Assembly (NCBI RefSeq): GCF_004210305.1
Contig: NZ_SCFB01000015.1
Span: 1-60,903, forward strand
Source: Candidatus Finniella inopinata
GTDB lineage: Bacteria; Pseudomonadota; Alphaproteobacteria; Paracaedibacterales; CAIULA01
Reading direction: 5' to 3'
Length of the DNA: 60,903 bases
How positions within the stretch are numbered: position 1 is the first letter of the stretch; each line of letters opens with the position of its first letter. The notes beneath the pieces are model-generated. The model had not been told where the DNA came from. It did not search any database and saw only the letters and a program-made list of their open reading frames with translations. Below are positions 52,424 through 60,903 of the stretch, in pieces. The position numbers were made by a program, and so were the translations under genes.

Positions 52424-53425
52424 AAGCTTACTTTTAGGGAAGTAGCGAAGAATAGTTCCGCATCCTAAACACGTCACAAACGTTGCCAAAATCCAACAGG
52501 GTAATAAAAGAATAATAGATGTTCTGTTCCCGATAATAATAGGATGGAGAAAACTTAAAACGAAGCCATGAAGGAAGTAAATAATAAACGCCTTATCACT
52601 GATGAATGCTAAAAGGTTCGCTAAAATCTTAGGAACAGAGCGCACACGCGAAAGTAATACAAAGGCGGAAATCGCAGCAATAGTCGTACTTAAACTGAAT
52701 AATGAATAATTGTCATGGACTGTGGTGTGGGCTTTAAACGACGCGTACCAAACAGAGAAAAAAGTAAAAGACAGACCGATGATGTACAGCGCTGTCCAAA
52801 CCCTAGAAGATCCAAAATCTTTCACAACGTGTGCAATAAAAGCACCAATAAGAAAGTACCCGCCATACCCAAGAAAGTAAGGTTGCTTAATCCATCCAAA
52901 AATTTCTATAGGGTAATGGATGGGGATACAGGTAATCGCCATCCAGATAAAACAAAAATAATATATAAACGTGCGTTGGTTCGAAAATCCATCAAAAAGA
53001 GCTTTGAAGATAGGTAGAAAAAGATACAAACCCATCATCATATAAATAAACCAAAGATGCCCCATTTCAGGTTGGTTAAAATTTAAACCAAAAGGGGACA
53101 CTTTTTCTCTCCAAGCCACAAGGCAAAGATACACGCAGCTCCATACACCTAAGGGAATTAAAATACGCAGCACACGTCGCTTCATATCTTGAAAAGTGAT
53201 GGTTCCATTGGGCTTAAGCAGTAATGATCCAGAAAGCAAAATGCATAAAGGCGACGAAATGCGTGACACCGAACCCCAAAAATGAGAGCACAACCAATCA
53301 TTCAATGGCAAATCAATATAGTTCCTAACAAAGCCGTCGCTACAATGGCCAACAATCACCCCGAAACAAGCTAAGACTCGGCATAAATCTGCAAAAACCA
53401 ACCGATTGCCTGTATTATTGCCCAC
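52412..53425 (-). CDS. Membrane acyltransferase (acyltransferase 3 family)
   Basis: A 337-residue polytopic membrane protein with about ten hydrophobic segments. Family marks: LVFADLCRVLACFGVIVGHC with the conserved His, ISSPLCILLSGSLLL, RVLRILIPLGVWS, and GHLWFIYMMMGLYLFLPIF. It is of the WecH/OatA-membrane type that O-acetylates sugars. GTG start with AAAGGA upstream. Its position beside glycosyltransferase and DUF3131 genes suggests it decorates the polysaccharide made there. Confidence 0.88.
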   Translation of the reverse strand: MGNNTGNRLVFADLCRVLACFGVIVGHCSDGFVRNYIDLPLNDWLCSHFWGSVSRISSPLCILLSGSLLLKPNGTITFQDMKRRVLRILIPLGVWSCVYLCLVAWREKVSPFGLNFNQPEMGHLWFIYMMMGLYLFLPIFKALFDGFSNQRTFIYYFCFIWMAITCIPIHYPIEIFGWIKQPYFLGYGGYFLIGAFIAHVVKDFGSSRVWTALYIIGLSFTFFSVWYASFKAHTTVHDNYSLFSLSTTIAAISAFVLLSRVRSVPKILANLLAFISDKAFIIYFLHGFVLSFLHPIIIGNRTSIILLLPCWILATFVTCLGCGTILRYFPKSKLLFG

Positions 53426-53598
53426 GAATTATCCTTTTAGGTGATGTTGAAATTTAGTCTAATTTTATACAAATCCAACCTTATTTCCTATTCAATTTTA
53501 GAAAACATATTCTTTCTATCGCTGATACCCTGTTCCTTGGGCAGCGTACTTCATTTCTAAGCTATAGCCGTGACCTTACTCCTAGGAAAACGACTGTT

Positions 53599-55164
53599 TT
53601 AGTGCGTATCTTCAATAGGTGAAATAGAACCCAAAACAGGTTCCAACTCATCATAATAAGAGTTTTTATAAGATGATTTTATCCAATCCATAAAAATCTT
53701 TGTCTCCGTCGGGTTTGATTTTTGATACACGCCAAGCCAGTGGACCAAGGCTTTTTTTAGATTTTCTAAACTTTCAGAAAACCTGGGTTTGTTCAATTTT
53801 TGAAAATCATAAACACTTAACAAATACACAATTTTCTTAAAAGGCTTGAATTTAAATTTTCCGGCATAATCTTCTACATGTTTCGACAAAAAATAAATCG
53901 GCTTGCTGCCCCACGCTTGGGTGCCTGGAATATCTGGATCTATTGTCAGGAAGGGGTCTGCCTTCGCATAAGGGAATCGGCTTGCTGTCAACGTTTTGCA
54001 CCACGTATGTGGCGTGCAAAAAAAACTAGGTCCTGTTGAATACATGACAGCAAACATAGGTGTTAAGGTGATTTTTTCCATATCGGCATGCGTGTCATTA
54101 TAGTCTTTAGAAAAATTCTTATAAAATTCCAAGTCTGTTATGTGTTTTTTTACATGATCTATATAAGTATCTTTAATATCTAAAAGCTGATTTTCATTTA
54201 AGTGGTAGGCGATAACTTTATTGTTTGTCGTTTCCTGATTTTGTTCATGAAACGGAAATGTAAAAACTTTTTTCTCGTATGTACGTACACGATTGATAAC
54301 CGTGAATAAATGGCTAAGGTTTTTTATAGAATCAAAGAAATTGTCATCGTTCATACCCTTTTCAGAAATTCTTGAAATCGTTTCCCAAAGGGATGAAGCT
54401 TCTTTTGTATCCCAAAGACAAAGCTCATCTACATCCATATAAAAAGAAAATTGTTGCGGGACTAATTGCAGCATCCTTAACACATCGCTTGCTATGGCCG
54501 GATTTCCATTAATACCATGTTCGAGTAGCAGTTTTATGACGTTGACGTCTTCCCTTCTGTTGTTATCCAGCAAATAGTTTACATAATTAATAATGGCTTG
54601 ATCATGCTTTTTTGAATTGTATTGTAGGGATTTTCCCTGATTTGCAGCATCTAATATATCAATTTGATCTTCTAAGAAATAAAGTTTGAACTGGGGATAA
54701 TTTTCTTTTATCCAGGTTAGTTGAGCCATATTGTCGTTATATGTTGGCTTATCTATGAAAAAAGAAATGAAAGAATGGGGGGTAAGATTTTTCATTCCTT
54801 CCAAGGCTGTCAGAAGGTTATAGTAAAATGCCGCATTGATTCTGCTACCGCCTATGACAATTGGTTTATCCAACGCCTTATAATACCCAGAGAACCATAT
54901 CATGCATAATTTGTAAGGGTCGGCTTTGTCTTTTTCTATAAACGATTGTATTAATTTTGTATTGTCTTTGGAATTTGCTGTTTTACCAAGTTCTTGAGAT
55001 AACCTTTTAAAAATCTCAGTCTGGGTTTTGTCGAAACCAAAAAGGGTGGTCATAGTTTTTTTATTTTGAAAAAAATACTGGCTGGCAAAAAACAAGGCCA
55101 ACAAGGAAATAGCAATTGAAGCAATCTTAAAAAAACGTACAGCATTTTTCGACAAAAGATTCAT
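53599..55164 (-). CDS. Membrane-anchored protein with a DXD glycosyltransferase-like site
   Basis: A 521-residue protein with one N-terminal membrane segment (about 12-32). The segment IASDVLRMLQLVPQQFSFYMDVDEL has the SDVLR helix and a DVD at 244-246, as in DXD sugar-binding glycosyltransferases, the same fold feature as in the 0-5.8 kb array (SDILR...YRDVD). The rest does not align by eye with that array. GGSRINAAFYYNLL and SFISFFIDKP lie where a Rossmann-like sugar-nucleotide half would be. I call it a probable glycosyltransferase; donor and acceptor are unknown. The location argues for a role in surface polysaccharide. Confidence 0.55.
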   Translation of the reverse strand: MNLLSKNAVRFFKIASIAISLLALFFASQYFFQNKKTMTTLFGFDKTQTEIFKRLSQELGKTANSKDNTKLIQSFIEKDKADPYKLCMIWFSGYYKALDKPIVIGGSRINAAFYYNLLTALEGMKNLTPHSFISFFIDKPTYNDNMAQLTWIKENYPQFKLYFLEDQIDILDAANQGKSLQYNSKKHDQAIINYVNYLLDNNRREDVNVIKLLLEHGINGNPAIASDVLRMLQLVPQQFSFYMDVDELCLWDTKEASSLWETISRISEKGMNDDNFFDSIKNLSHLFTVINRVRTYEKKVFTFPFHEQNQETTNNKVIAYHLNENQLLDIKDTYIDHVKKHITDLEFYKNFSKDYNDTHADMEKITLTPMFAVMYSTGPSFFCTPHTWCKTLTASRFPYAKADPFLTIDPDIPGTQAWGSKPIYFLSKHVEDYAGKFKFKPFKKIVYLLSVYDFQKLNKPRFSESLENLKKALVHWLGVYQKSNPTETKIFMDWIKSSYKNSYYDELEPVLGSISPIEDTH

Positions 55165-55321
55165 AATATAATCTAAAATTTTATATCCTATCTGTATATT
55201 CTACACCCATTTTGAATTTTTGACACATTTTTCTATAGCCGTTGAATACCAACCAAATTCAACAAACGTTATATATCAACATTCTCAATTTAAACAGATT
55301 CTCTTTTTCTCTTTTTCAATC

Positions 55322-55336
55322 TTAAATATTTCTTAA
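55322..55336 (+). promoter_or_regulatory. CtrA-like box before the DUF3131 gene
   Basis: TTAA-ATATTTC-TTAA, 111 bases before the ATG at 55448. The spacing differs from the 49-53 of the array, and one such site is expected by chance in AT-rich spacers. Confidence 0.25.
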
Positions 55337-55447
55337 TTTTTTACAATTACCATAATTATGGGAGGGTATGTTCGGGATAGAACCTTTTTCAGGGGCATTC
55401 CATGACAAAGGGAAATTGGCATAAATTGATTTTTTGGATTTTAATAA

Positions 55448-57133
55448 ATGGCAAATTGGGCAAAACGCATACTAAATTTACTGCGCGAGTCACTATGGGG
55501 CAGACGGGGAACCGCTGAAGTTTTCCCTAAAACAGCCCAACAAACGACTTACGCAATTGTCCTATTCCTAGGTGGAATTCTAATCTTACAAATCTTCCTG
55601 CCCATCAATATGGTCCCAAAATTATCTCATTTCCCCTTTTTCTCAAACCTAAACAACTCATTGCGTATTAAACAAAAATCGAAAGAACTCAGGCTTACAG
55701 ACGCCGAAAGAAAAGCAGCTGAAACAGCGTGGGTATATTTTAAAAACAATTATAAGGAAAACACTGGACTGGTCAATGCTGTAGATAACTATCCCTCAAC
55801 AACTCTATGGGATAGTGCCTCTTATCTTGCAGGGCTTGTTTCAGCACACCAACTTGAAATTATCGAAAGGCTTGAATTTGACCAAAAACTTACCAAGTTC
55901 ATTGAAACCTTCAGAAATATTAAATTATTTCGCGGGATGTTACCCAATAAAGTTTACAACACCATCACAAAAGAGCCGGTTAATTACAAAAATGAACCTG
56001 GGGAAATCGGGTTCTCACCCCTTGATGTGGGCCGTCTGCTTATATGGTTTAAAATTATAAAAAGCTTGTATCCGGAATACAGCGCAGATATTGATCAAAT
56101 CGTTGAGCAATGGGATTTTTGCCATATTGTAGACGGTCTTGGTGAGCTTTATGGAGCAGCCCTTAATGATAAATATGAATTGCGATACCTGCAAGAAGGG
56201 CGTTTAGGATATGAGGAATATGCCGCAAAAGGCTTTGAGCTATGGGGGTTTAATGTAAAAAAAGCGCTTAAAGAAGATAATGTTCATTACTCAGTTATCT
56301 ACAATATTCCCATACCCTATGATATGCGAGATCCAAGAGTTCTAAACGCACACAACTATGTTGTTTCTGAAAGCTTTTTCTTAGATGGCATCGAGATGGG
56401 CTGGCACAGCATCGAAGATGAAAACCTAGGTCCTATCAATCTTTGGAATCTTTCTGCAGCCTCAAATATTTTTGAGGTTCAAAAAAGGCGCTATTTGAAA
56501 ACAGGTATTATAACGGCACGATCAGAACACCAATTAGACAAAGATCCTTATTTCGTATATGACACGATATATTCTGACGGCTACAACTGGAATGTGATTA
56601 CCTCTAAAGGTAAGTTTGTTCCAGAGATGGCTTCTTTTTGCACAAAAGCCGGGGTAGGGTTGTGGGCACTTTGGGATGATTCTTACAGTGATCTGATGTG
56701 GCAAAAAGCAACGACACTTGTTGACCCCAAGAAAGGATTTTATGAGGGATGGTACGAAAATGGAACGGGGCCAGTTAAGATTTGTACATGTAACACAAAT
56801 GGAATCATATTAGAGTCACTTTTATTCCGCGTTAAGGGCCCGCTATTAGGCATTAAACCCCTTTTACCCACAAAATGGGAACACACCATAAAAGGAATGA
56901 AAAAATTGGATATTGATGACAACAAGAAATGTTGGCCAGGATATCCAAATAAGGCGGAATGTCTTTGTGTGGTTTCTCCTCCCCAACAACCTTCCTGTGC
57001 TGCCCCGCCTCCTGCCCCTGCACCAGCTAAAAAAGAAGAGCCGAAAAAAGAAGAACCAAAGAAAGCTGAAATATCCCCAAAGACAAAAACAGCCCCACCA
57101 ACTATACCGGCCACCAAGACTTCGAAAAAGTAA
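55448..57133 (+). CDS. Membrane-anchored DUF3131 protein with Lys/Pro tail
   Basis: A 561-residue protein: one membrane anchor (about 37-57), then a DUF3131 domain (about 80-480), an alpha/alpha-type fold seen beside exopolysaccharide synthases. Seen: AWVYFKNNYKENTGLVNAVDNYPSTTLWDSAS, FSPLDVGRLLIWF, LQEGRLGYEEYAAKGFELWG and GFYEGWYENG. Its C-terminus is an unusual Pro/Lys-rich tail with repeated KKEEPKK units and a Cys-rich patch (CLCV..CAAPP). It lies opposite a second DUF3131 gene, tail to tail. It probably processes or guides the polysaccharide in the periplasm; family-based inference. Confidence 0.82.
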   Translation: MANWAKRILNLLRESLWGRRGTAEVFPKTAQQTTYAIVLFLGGILILQIFLPINMVPKLSHFPFFSNLNNSLRIKQKSKELRLTDAERKAAETAWVYFKNNYKENTGLVNAVDNYPSTTLWDSASYLAGLVSAHQLEIIERLEFDQKLTKFIETFRNIKLFRGMLPNKVYNTITKEPVNYKNEPGEIGFSPLDVGRLLIWFKIIKSLYPEYSADIDQIVEQWDFCHIVDGLGELYGAALNDKYELRYLQEGRLGYEEYAAKGFELWGFNVKKALKEDNVHYSVIYNIPIPYDMRDPRVLNAHNYVVSESFFLDGIEMGWHSIEDENLGPINLWNLSAASNIFEVQKRRYLKTGIITARSEHQLDKDPYFVYDTIYSDGYNWNVITSKGKFVPEMASFCTKAGVGLWALWDDSYSDLMWQKATTLVDPKKGFYEGWYENGTGPVKICTCNTNGIILESLLFRVKGPLLGIKPLLPTKWEHTIKGMKKLDIDDNKKCWPGYPNKAECLCVVSPPQQPSCAAPPPAPAPAKKEEPKKEEPKKAEISPKTKTAPPTIPATKTSKK

Positions 57134-57142
57134 AAGGATTTC

Positions 57143-58444
57143 TTATTTTTGATAGGCTGATGTAATTAAGGGGCCAAAACATTTGACATACAGGGCTTCT
57201 AAGATAACGCAATTGGTGTTCAAGGAAAGCGCTGTGTTTATCTTTTGGTCTTTTTCGTAAATTCCTGCGAACCAACCTTCTTCAGGATTTATAACCTGAC
57301 CAATCAAATGATTCACCATGTCATTGGTATAAGGTGTTTCAAACAAAATAAACCACCCAATAGCTGCTTTTGTGCTGAGACTTCTATAGTCGTTCGCATT
57401 TTCACCTTTCGGCGTAAGGGTAACCCAGGGGTGTCCATTGATAACGACAGCATTGTAGACGAATTTGGGCCCTGCATCTACGTTATCTTCGGTGACGGCG
57501 GTATAAATTTTGGTTTTCTTAAATCGTTCTTCTTGCACTTTGTAGACACTGCAAGCAAGGTTTTGGGAAAACGCATTCCAACCAAATTCTAATCCTTCAA
57601 GGATATAAGGTTCGCTTAGGGTGTAGCTATCGGCTTTATGTGTCTTGGATGTCCGTTTATCGATGGGGACCTCGACACCATAGATATTCTGGAATTCCAA
57701 ATTGTCTTCGTGTCGATTAGAAACCGGAGAATCCAACCCAATCAAATTCAAACAGCGCGACGCGTATTGCTCGTATCCCAACCGGCCTTCCTGACTGGAT
57801 TCTAACATATCATTTTCCACAGAGCTTCCTTGCAATTGACCTTCCCGAATCAAATGATGTAGATCCCATTGTTTCAGAATTTCTTGAACCAAGGGCATAA
57901 ACTGAGGTTCGTGAATCGAGATTACGTGCAGCGCCATTATAAGCCGAGACATATCCAACGCAGACCATCCTGTATTTTCTGGCTTCCAGGGATCTTTGAC
58001 ATGAACATTGATTAAGTTGTGCGTGTTATAGTACTTATGCGGCATTTTTTCATCGCTGAGGGAAAACTTTTTGATGCTGTTCAAAAGGCGTTCTGTGCGT
58101 TCTTGAAAAACTGCTTGATCGATCAAGCCAAGTTTGTGGGCGCAAAGCGTCCCAAGAAGCGTGGATGCCGTATCCCACAATGTCACAACTGGAAAGTCTT
58201 TCACAGAATCAACCATGCCCGTTTCGGGAACATAATTTTTTTCCATATAAGTCCAGGCAACTTTCGCCCATTTTTTTTCTTCATCAGTCAAAGGGCCCCG
58301 CCTTGGTTTAGGAATAACCAATGTTTTTTTAAGGGTATGGATAACAGATTCTAGGGAAAGTGATTCAAGGTAAATAACCAACCCGGCGGATAATAGGATA
58401 CCAACGATAAGCAAGAAGTTTGAATTTTTAAACAAAGATTTCAC
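57143..58444 (-). CDS. Membrane-anchored DUF3131 protein, second copy
   Basis: A 433-residue paralogue of the preceding gene, with one membrane anchor (about 9-27) and a DUF3131 domain: AWTYMEKNYVPETGMVDSVKDFPVVTLWDTAS, WSALDMSRLIMALH, SQEGRLGYEQYASRCLNLIG, EGWFAGIYEKD. It lacks the Pro/Lys tail. The GTG at 58444 overlaps the TGA of the GT2 gene (GTGA) with AAAGGA upstream and is preferred to the ATG at 58471. The tight coupling to the GT2 shows they work together. Confidence 0.85.
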   Translation of the reverse strand: MKSLFKNSNFLLIVGILLSAGLVIYLESLSLESVIHTLKKTLVIPKPRRGPLTDEEKKWAKVAWTYMEKNYVPETGMVDSVKDFPVVTLWDTASTLLGTLCAHKLGLIDQAVFQERTERLLNSIKKFSLSDEKMPHKYYNTHNLINVHVKDPWKPENTGWSALDMSRLIMALHVISIHEPQFMPLVQEILKQWDLHHLIREGQLQGSSVENDMLESSQEGRLGYEQYASRCLNLIGLDSPVSNRHEDNLEFQNIYGVEVPIDKRTSKTHKADSYTLSEPYILEGLEFGWNAFSQNLACSVYKVQEERFKKTKIYTAVTEDNVDAGPKFVYNAVVINGHPWVTLTPKGENANDYRSLSTKAAIGWFILFETPYTNDMVNHLIGQVINPEEGWFAGIYEKDQKINTALSLNTNCVILEALYVKCFGPLITSAYQK

Positions 58445-60333
58445 GCAATAGGTTCCTTTTCCCAAGTCCAAATCATCCCAAGAACAAAACGGACCAGGAT
58501 GATCAAGTTACATATAATCCATAAATAATTCATGCACAAAATTCCTATGTGTGAATAAGACAAGCCTAAAATCACCATCGTGATAGACCAAATAATTGCC
58601 AGGACACTCAAGCCTATGATAATAAGGTGCGGGCGCACAAGGTTCACAAAACGTTTTTCCACTCCAGGGGTTTTCGACGTGACATCAAACTCAACTGGTT
58701 TTTTCCTGATTGTGGAATAAAGAGCCTTGAGATGAATCCAAAAACACCCCAACGTTAGAACGCGGGCATGAAAAGTATTTCGTCCCCAATAGGCTATCAT
58801 TTGAAGAAGTTCATTAGCGACTAAAAAAGGTATCAGTTTTTTTAGAACTTCAGGTGCTGAAACACCAATGGGACTAATCTCTGTAAAAAGATAAAATATG
58901 GGAACCAAAAAGAAAATCATTGACCAAATTGCGTTCAGGTAAGAATAAACGGTGCAAAAATAAAACATCCTTTGAAAAAAAGTTAACCCGGTTTTAAAAA
59001 GAATCCCCCCCTCTTTTTTTGCCATATCTAAGGTTCCAAGAGCATACCGATAAAGTTGTTTATGTCGTGACAAACCATCCTGCGGTGAAAGCATCTTGGA
59101 CAAAACTTGTGGGTACAGAATGGATATCCATTTTTTAGATTTGTGAATTTCTAAGGACGTATAAATATCCTCTGAGATGTGAAAAAGAAAGGGCCTAAAG
59201 GCTTCTAAATCTTTATGATCTTTCCCAATCGAAAGGGCGTATGCTTTCGCGATTTCTAATAATGCTGTTCGCCTGTGAATAGAGCCGGCGCCACAACAAA
59301 AAGAAGCATTATGAGCATTTCTTCTGTTGAGAATAACATCATAAAAAATTGTGCCATCAGATAAAAAAGGATCGGCTAAGAACTGCCGCACCCCAAATAC
59401 ATGATAGACAAAAAGGCCCATCATCTTTCCGACGTATGGAAACAATTTTTTAAAATACGACCTGGGGTCAATACCGTCATGCAAATCATAAAACCATTGA
59501 GGAGTTTGAACCCAAGCAACTGATGGATTATCAAAAAAGCCAATCGTCTTTTCTAGAAAATCCGGGTACAGGCGTGTATCGGCGTCACAGACTATAATAA
59601 ATTCTCCATTTGAATGATAAAGGCCATTGCTTAGGTTTCCAGCCTTATAGCCAACGTTATTTTGCCGTGAAAGGTATTCGACGGTCTCTTCAACGGCAAT
59701 TTTTTCCATTTCAGGGCGATTCCCGTCGTCTAAAACATAAATGTTCACCTTGCTTAATTCTGAATAGGTAACCCGCTTTGCGTCTTGAATGCTCAGTCTG
59801 ACCAATTCGGGATCTTCGTTGTAGGTTGCAATAAAAATATCAACTGATGGCACGAGCGTTCGCTTGGATTTTATACAACCGCGCATTTCTTCCAGTTCTT
59901 TTATAGGAATTTCTGTCCAAAGACTCATAATGAACAGAAACAGACCAAAATAGGCCATGGTTTCAGCAGTGATTAAGGCCAATGAAAAAATGGGTGCTTG
60001 GTCATTAAGGGAATAAAGCCATCTCCAGCCGATATAATGCCCCCCAAAAACAATGGTGATAATTCCAATAAGGCGGAAAACGGACTGAATATGACTTAGG
60101 TCAATTGGAGGGTTGGGCCGCATTCTTTCTTCATAGTTTTTAAAATAAAACGAGTTCTCAGAGGATTCGGATATAGGTTCCGATGGGTGGGCAGGAATGC
60201 ATATTCCGCTAATATCTTTATTCATAAAAATTATTGACACAACATGGATTTTTTGACATTCAAATAGATGTAAGTAGGAATTAACTGCTGTTATTAAGAC
60301 AAGAGTTGGTATGGTTACCCATAAGAAACTCAT
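58441..60333 (-). CDS. Cellulose-synthase-like GT2 glycosyltransferase
   Basis: A 630-residue processive-type GT2. Two membrane segments (about 85-135) precede the catalytic domain: VDIFIATYNEDPELVR, YVLDDGNRPEM with the first Asp pair, CDADTRLYPDFLEKT as the DXD, WVQTPQWFYD, and HISEDIYTSLEIH as the catalytic base region. The product-binding motif is QLYRY instead of the usual QxxRW. Four to five membrane segments follow. There is no PilZ domain and no BcsB partner, so it is not a standard cellulose system. The start may be 60333 or 60225; neither has a clear ribosome site. It most likely makes a beta-glycan with the DUF3131 proteins. Confidence 0.85.
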   Translation of the reverse strand: MSFLWVTIPTLVLITAVNSYLHLFECQKIHVVSIIFMNKDISGICIPAHPSEPISESSENSFYFKNYEERMRPNPPIDLSHIQSVFRLIGIITIVFGGHYIGWRWLYSLNDQAPIFSLALITAETMAYFGLFLFIMSLWTEIPIKELEEMRGCIKSKRTLVPSVDIFIATYNEDPELVRLSIQDAKRVTYSELSKVNIYVLDDGNRPEMEKIAVEETVEYLSRQNNVGYKAGNLSNGLYHSNGEFIIVCDADTRLYPDFLEKTIGFFDNPSVAWVQTPQWFYDLHDGIDPRSYFKKLFPYVGKMMGLFVYHVFGVRQFLADPFLSDGTIFYDVILNRRNAHNASFCCGAGSIHRRTALLEIAKAYALSIGKDHKDLEAFRPFLFHISEDIYTSLEIHKSKKWISILYPQVLSKMLSPQDGLSRHKQLYRYALGTLDMAKKEGGILFKTGLTFFQRMFYFCTVYSYLNAIWSMIFFLVPIFYLFTEISPIGVSAPEVLKKLIPFLVANELLQMIAYWGRNTFHARVLTLGCFWIHLKALYSTIRKKPVEFDVTSKTPGVEKRFVNLVRPHLIIIGLSVLAIIWSITMVILGLSYSHIGILCMNYLWIICNLIILVRFVLGMIWTWEKEPIA

Positions 60334-60519
60334 CTATTTTTATAAATTTTAAAATAATTTTAGATAAAAATCACTAAAAACATGAGGGGAATTGCAGAAT
60401 TCCCAAAACAACAGACCTGCCATTCAGGATCTGGCGTAAATTTTAAGAATTTTAAATAGGAAAATTATATCTCTCATTAGGGCAAAAATCTGTCTTCTAA
60501 AAAGGGACAACCTCACAGA

Positions 60520-60831
60520 TTAGTTGGCAGGATACTCATCGCCCCATTCTAATTTAGCGACTTTTTTATAACTAGGATCAGCTTTGCCAATAATTTCGCG
60601 CTTTAATTGCCCACCCGTGCAAACATCAATAACAATATGGCCTTGTCGCTTGATGGGTTTTCGAATAATTCGTGATTCGACCACTGGGGTCACCAGTCCA
60701 GATTTGGCCACCAACAAATAACTAAATTTCTCGTCTTCATACCCAAGGGTTCCCTTTTTGGCCGACTGATGTAACCCTGATCGCTGCAGGCGCACACTGA
60801 AATGGCACCAATCTTTTGTCTCAGTCAGCAT
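60520..60831 (-). pseudogene. C-terminal remnant of an Rsm22-like methyltransferase
   Basis: Encodes 103 residues that match the C-terminal part of Rsm22-type small-ribosomal-subunit methyltransferases: DWCHFSVRLQRSGLHQ, LGYEDEKFSYLLVAK, and the final R-I-I-R...D.C..G.L beta part ending in WGDEYP. The SAM-binding part that should precede it is absent: the frame closes with a TAG at 60862-60864, and no related sequence is visible in the remaining bases to the window edge. A freshly truncated gene is most likely; an independent short gene starting at 60831 is possible. Confidence 0.6.
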
Positions 60832-60903
60832 GGCGATTGCACTGAAAATTAGTTTAGTATTCTAAAAATTATTTCCTAATTTTTTATTCGGCTTTTCTGC
60901 TGT

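Overview
The window reads as chromosome of a low-GC alphaproteobacterium. The genes rpmF-plsX-fabH, an HdaA-type DnaA regulator with a clamp-binding motif, a DUF3576 lipoprotein, UbiB/AsmA-type proteins and CtrA-like TTAA-N7-TTAA boxes all point to that class. Arrays of secreted glycosyltransferases, decayed genes, a group II intron and several secreted proteins of unknown function suggest a host-associated lineage such as Holosporales. That last step is inference; no rRNA is present to settle it.

Layout. 1-5.8 kb: five tandem paralogues (the first cut by the window edge) of secreted proteins with a DXD glycosyltransferase core. Each complete copy has its own CtrA-like box about 50-53 bp before the start codon, and the first four copies are followed by a related hairpin. 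5.9-13.8 kb, minus strand: glmM, ftsH, an ABC1/UbiB kinase-like protein, a nucleotidyltransferase pseudogene, an M3 peptidase and an HTH-receiver fusion regulator. 14-21.3 kb: envelope proteins (AsmA-like and unknowns) and a DNA photolyase. 21.5-28.4 kb, plus strand: rpmF-plsX-fabH-gatB, a porin, a DUF3576 lipoprotein, lipB and HU. 28.4-33.6 kb: tRNA-Val, a tiny LptM-like lipoprotein, lysA, a class-I-glutamine-amidotransferase-like hydrolase, an orphan cydB and kup. 33.6-37 kb: a beta-barrel protein followed by a secreted 820-residue coiled-coil protein with a formin-like polyproline tract, preceded by a double CtrA-like box. 37-38.9 kb: hdaA, rplM, rpsI. 38.9-40.8 kb: a class C group II intron sitting exactly behind the rpsI terminator. 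40.9-46.5 kb: MetQ-like protein, CpoB-like TPR protein, a polar amino-acid ABC transporter, tRNA-Cys, a PCMT-like protein, rhodanese and TlpA-like thioredoxin. 46.5-50.9 kb, minus: M48 protease with DUF898 protein, dapE and a phospholipase-D-like lipoprotein. 50.9-51.5 kb is decayed sequence. 51.5-60.3 kb looks like an uncharacterised surface-polysaccharide locus: a beta-rich secreted protein, an acyltransferase, a DXD protein, two DUF3131 proteins and a cellulose-synthase-like GT2. The right end carries a C-terminal remnant of an Rsm22-like methyltransferase.

The most interesting system is the glycosyltransferase array. It combines secretion signals, a shared enzymatic core, amplification by tandem duplication and an apparently shared cell-cycle-type (CtrA-like) promoter element. 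The same box at the same spacing lies before the unrelated secreted protein at 18144-19277, and related boxes lie before the coiled-coil/polyproline protein. This suggests a CtrA-linked regulon of exported, possibly host-directed proteins.
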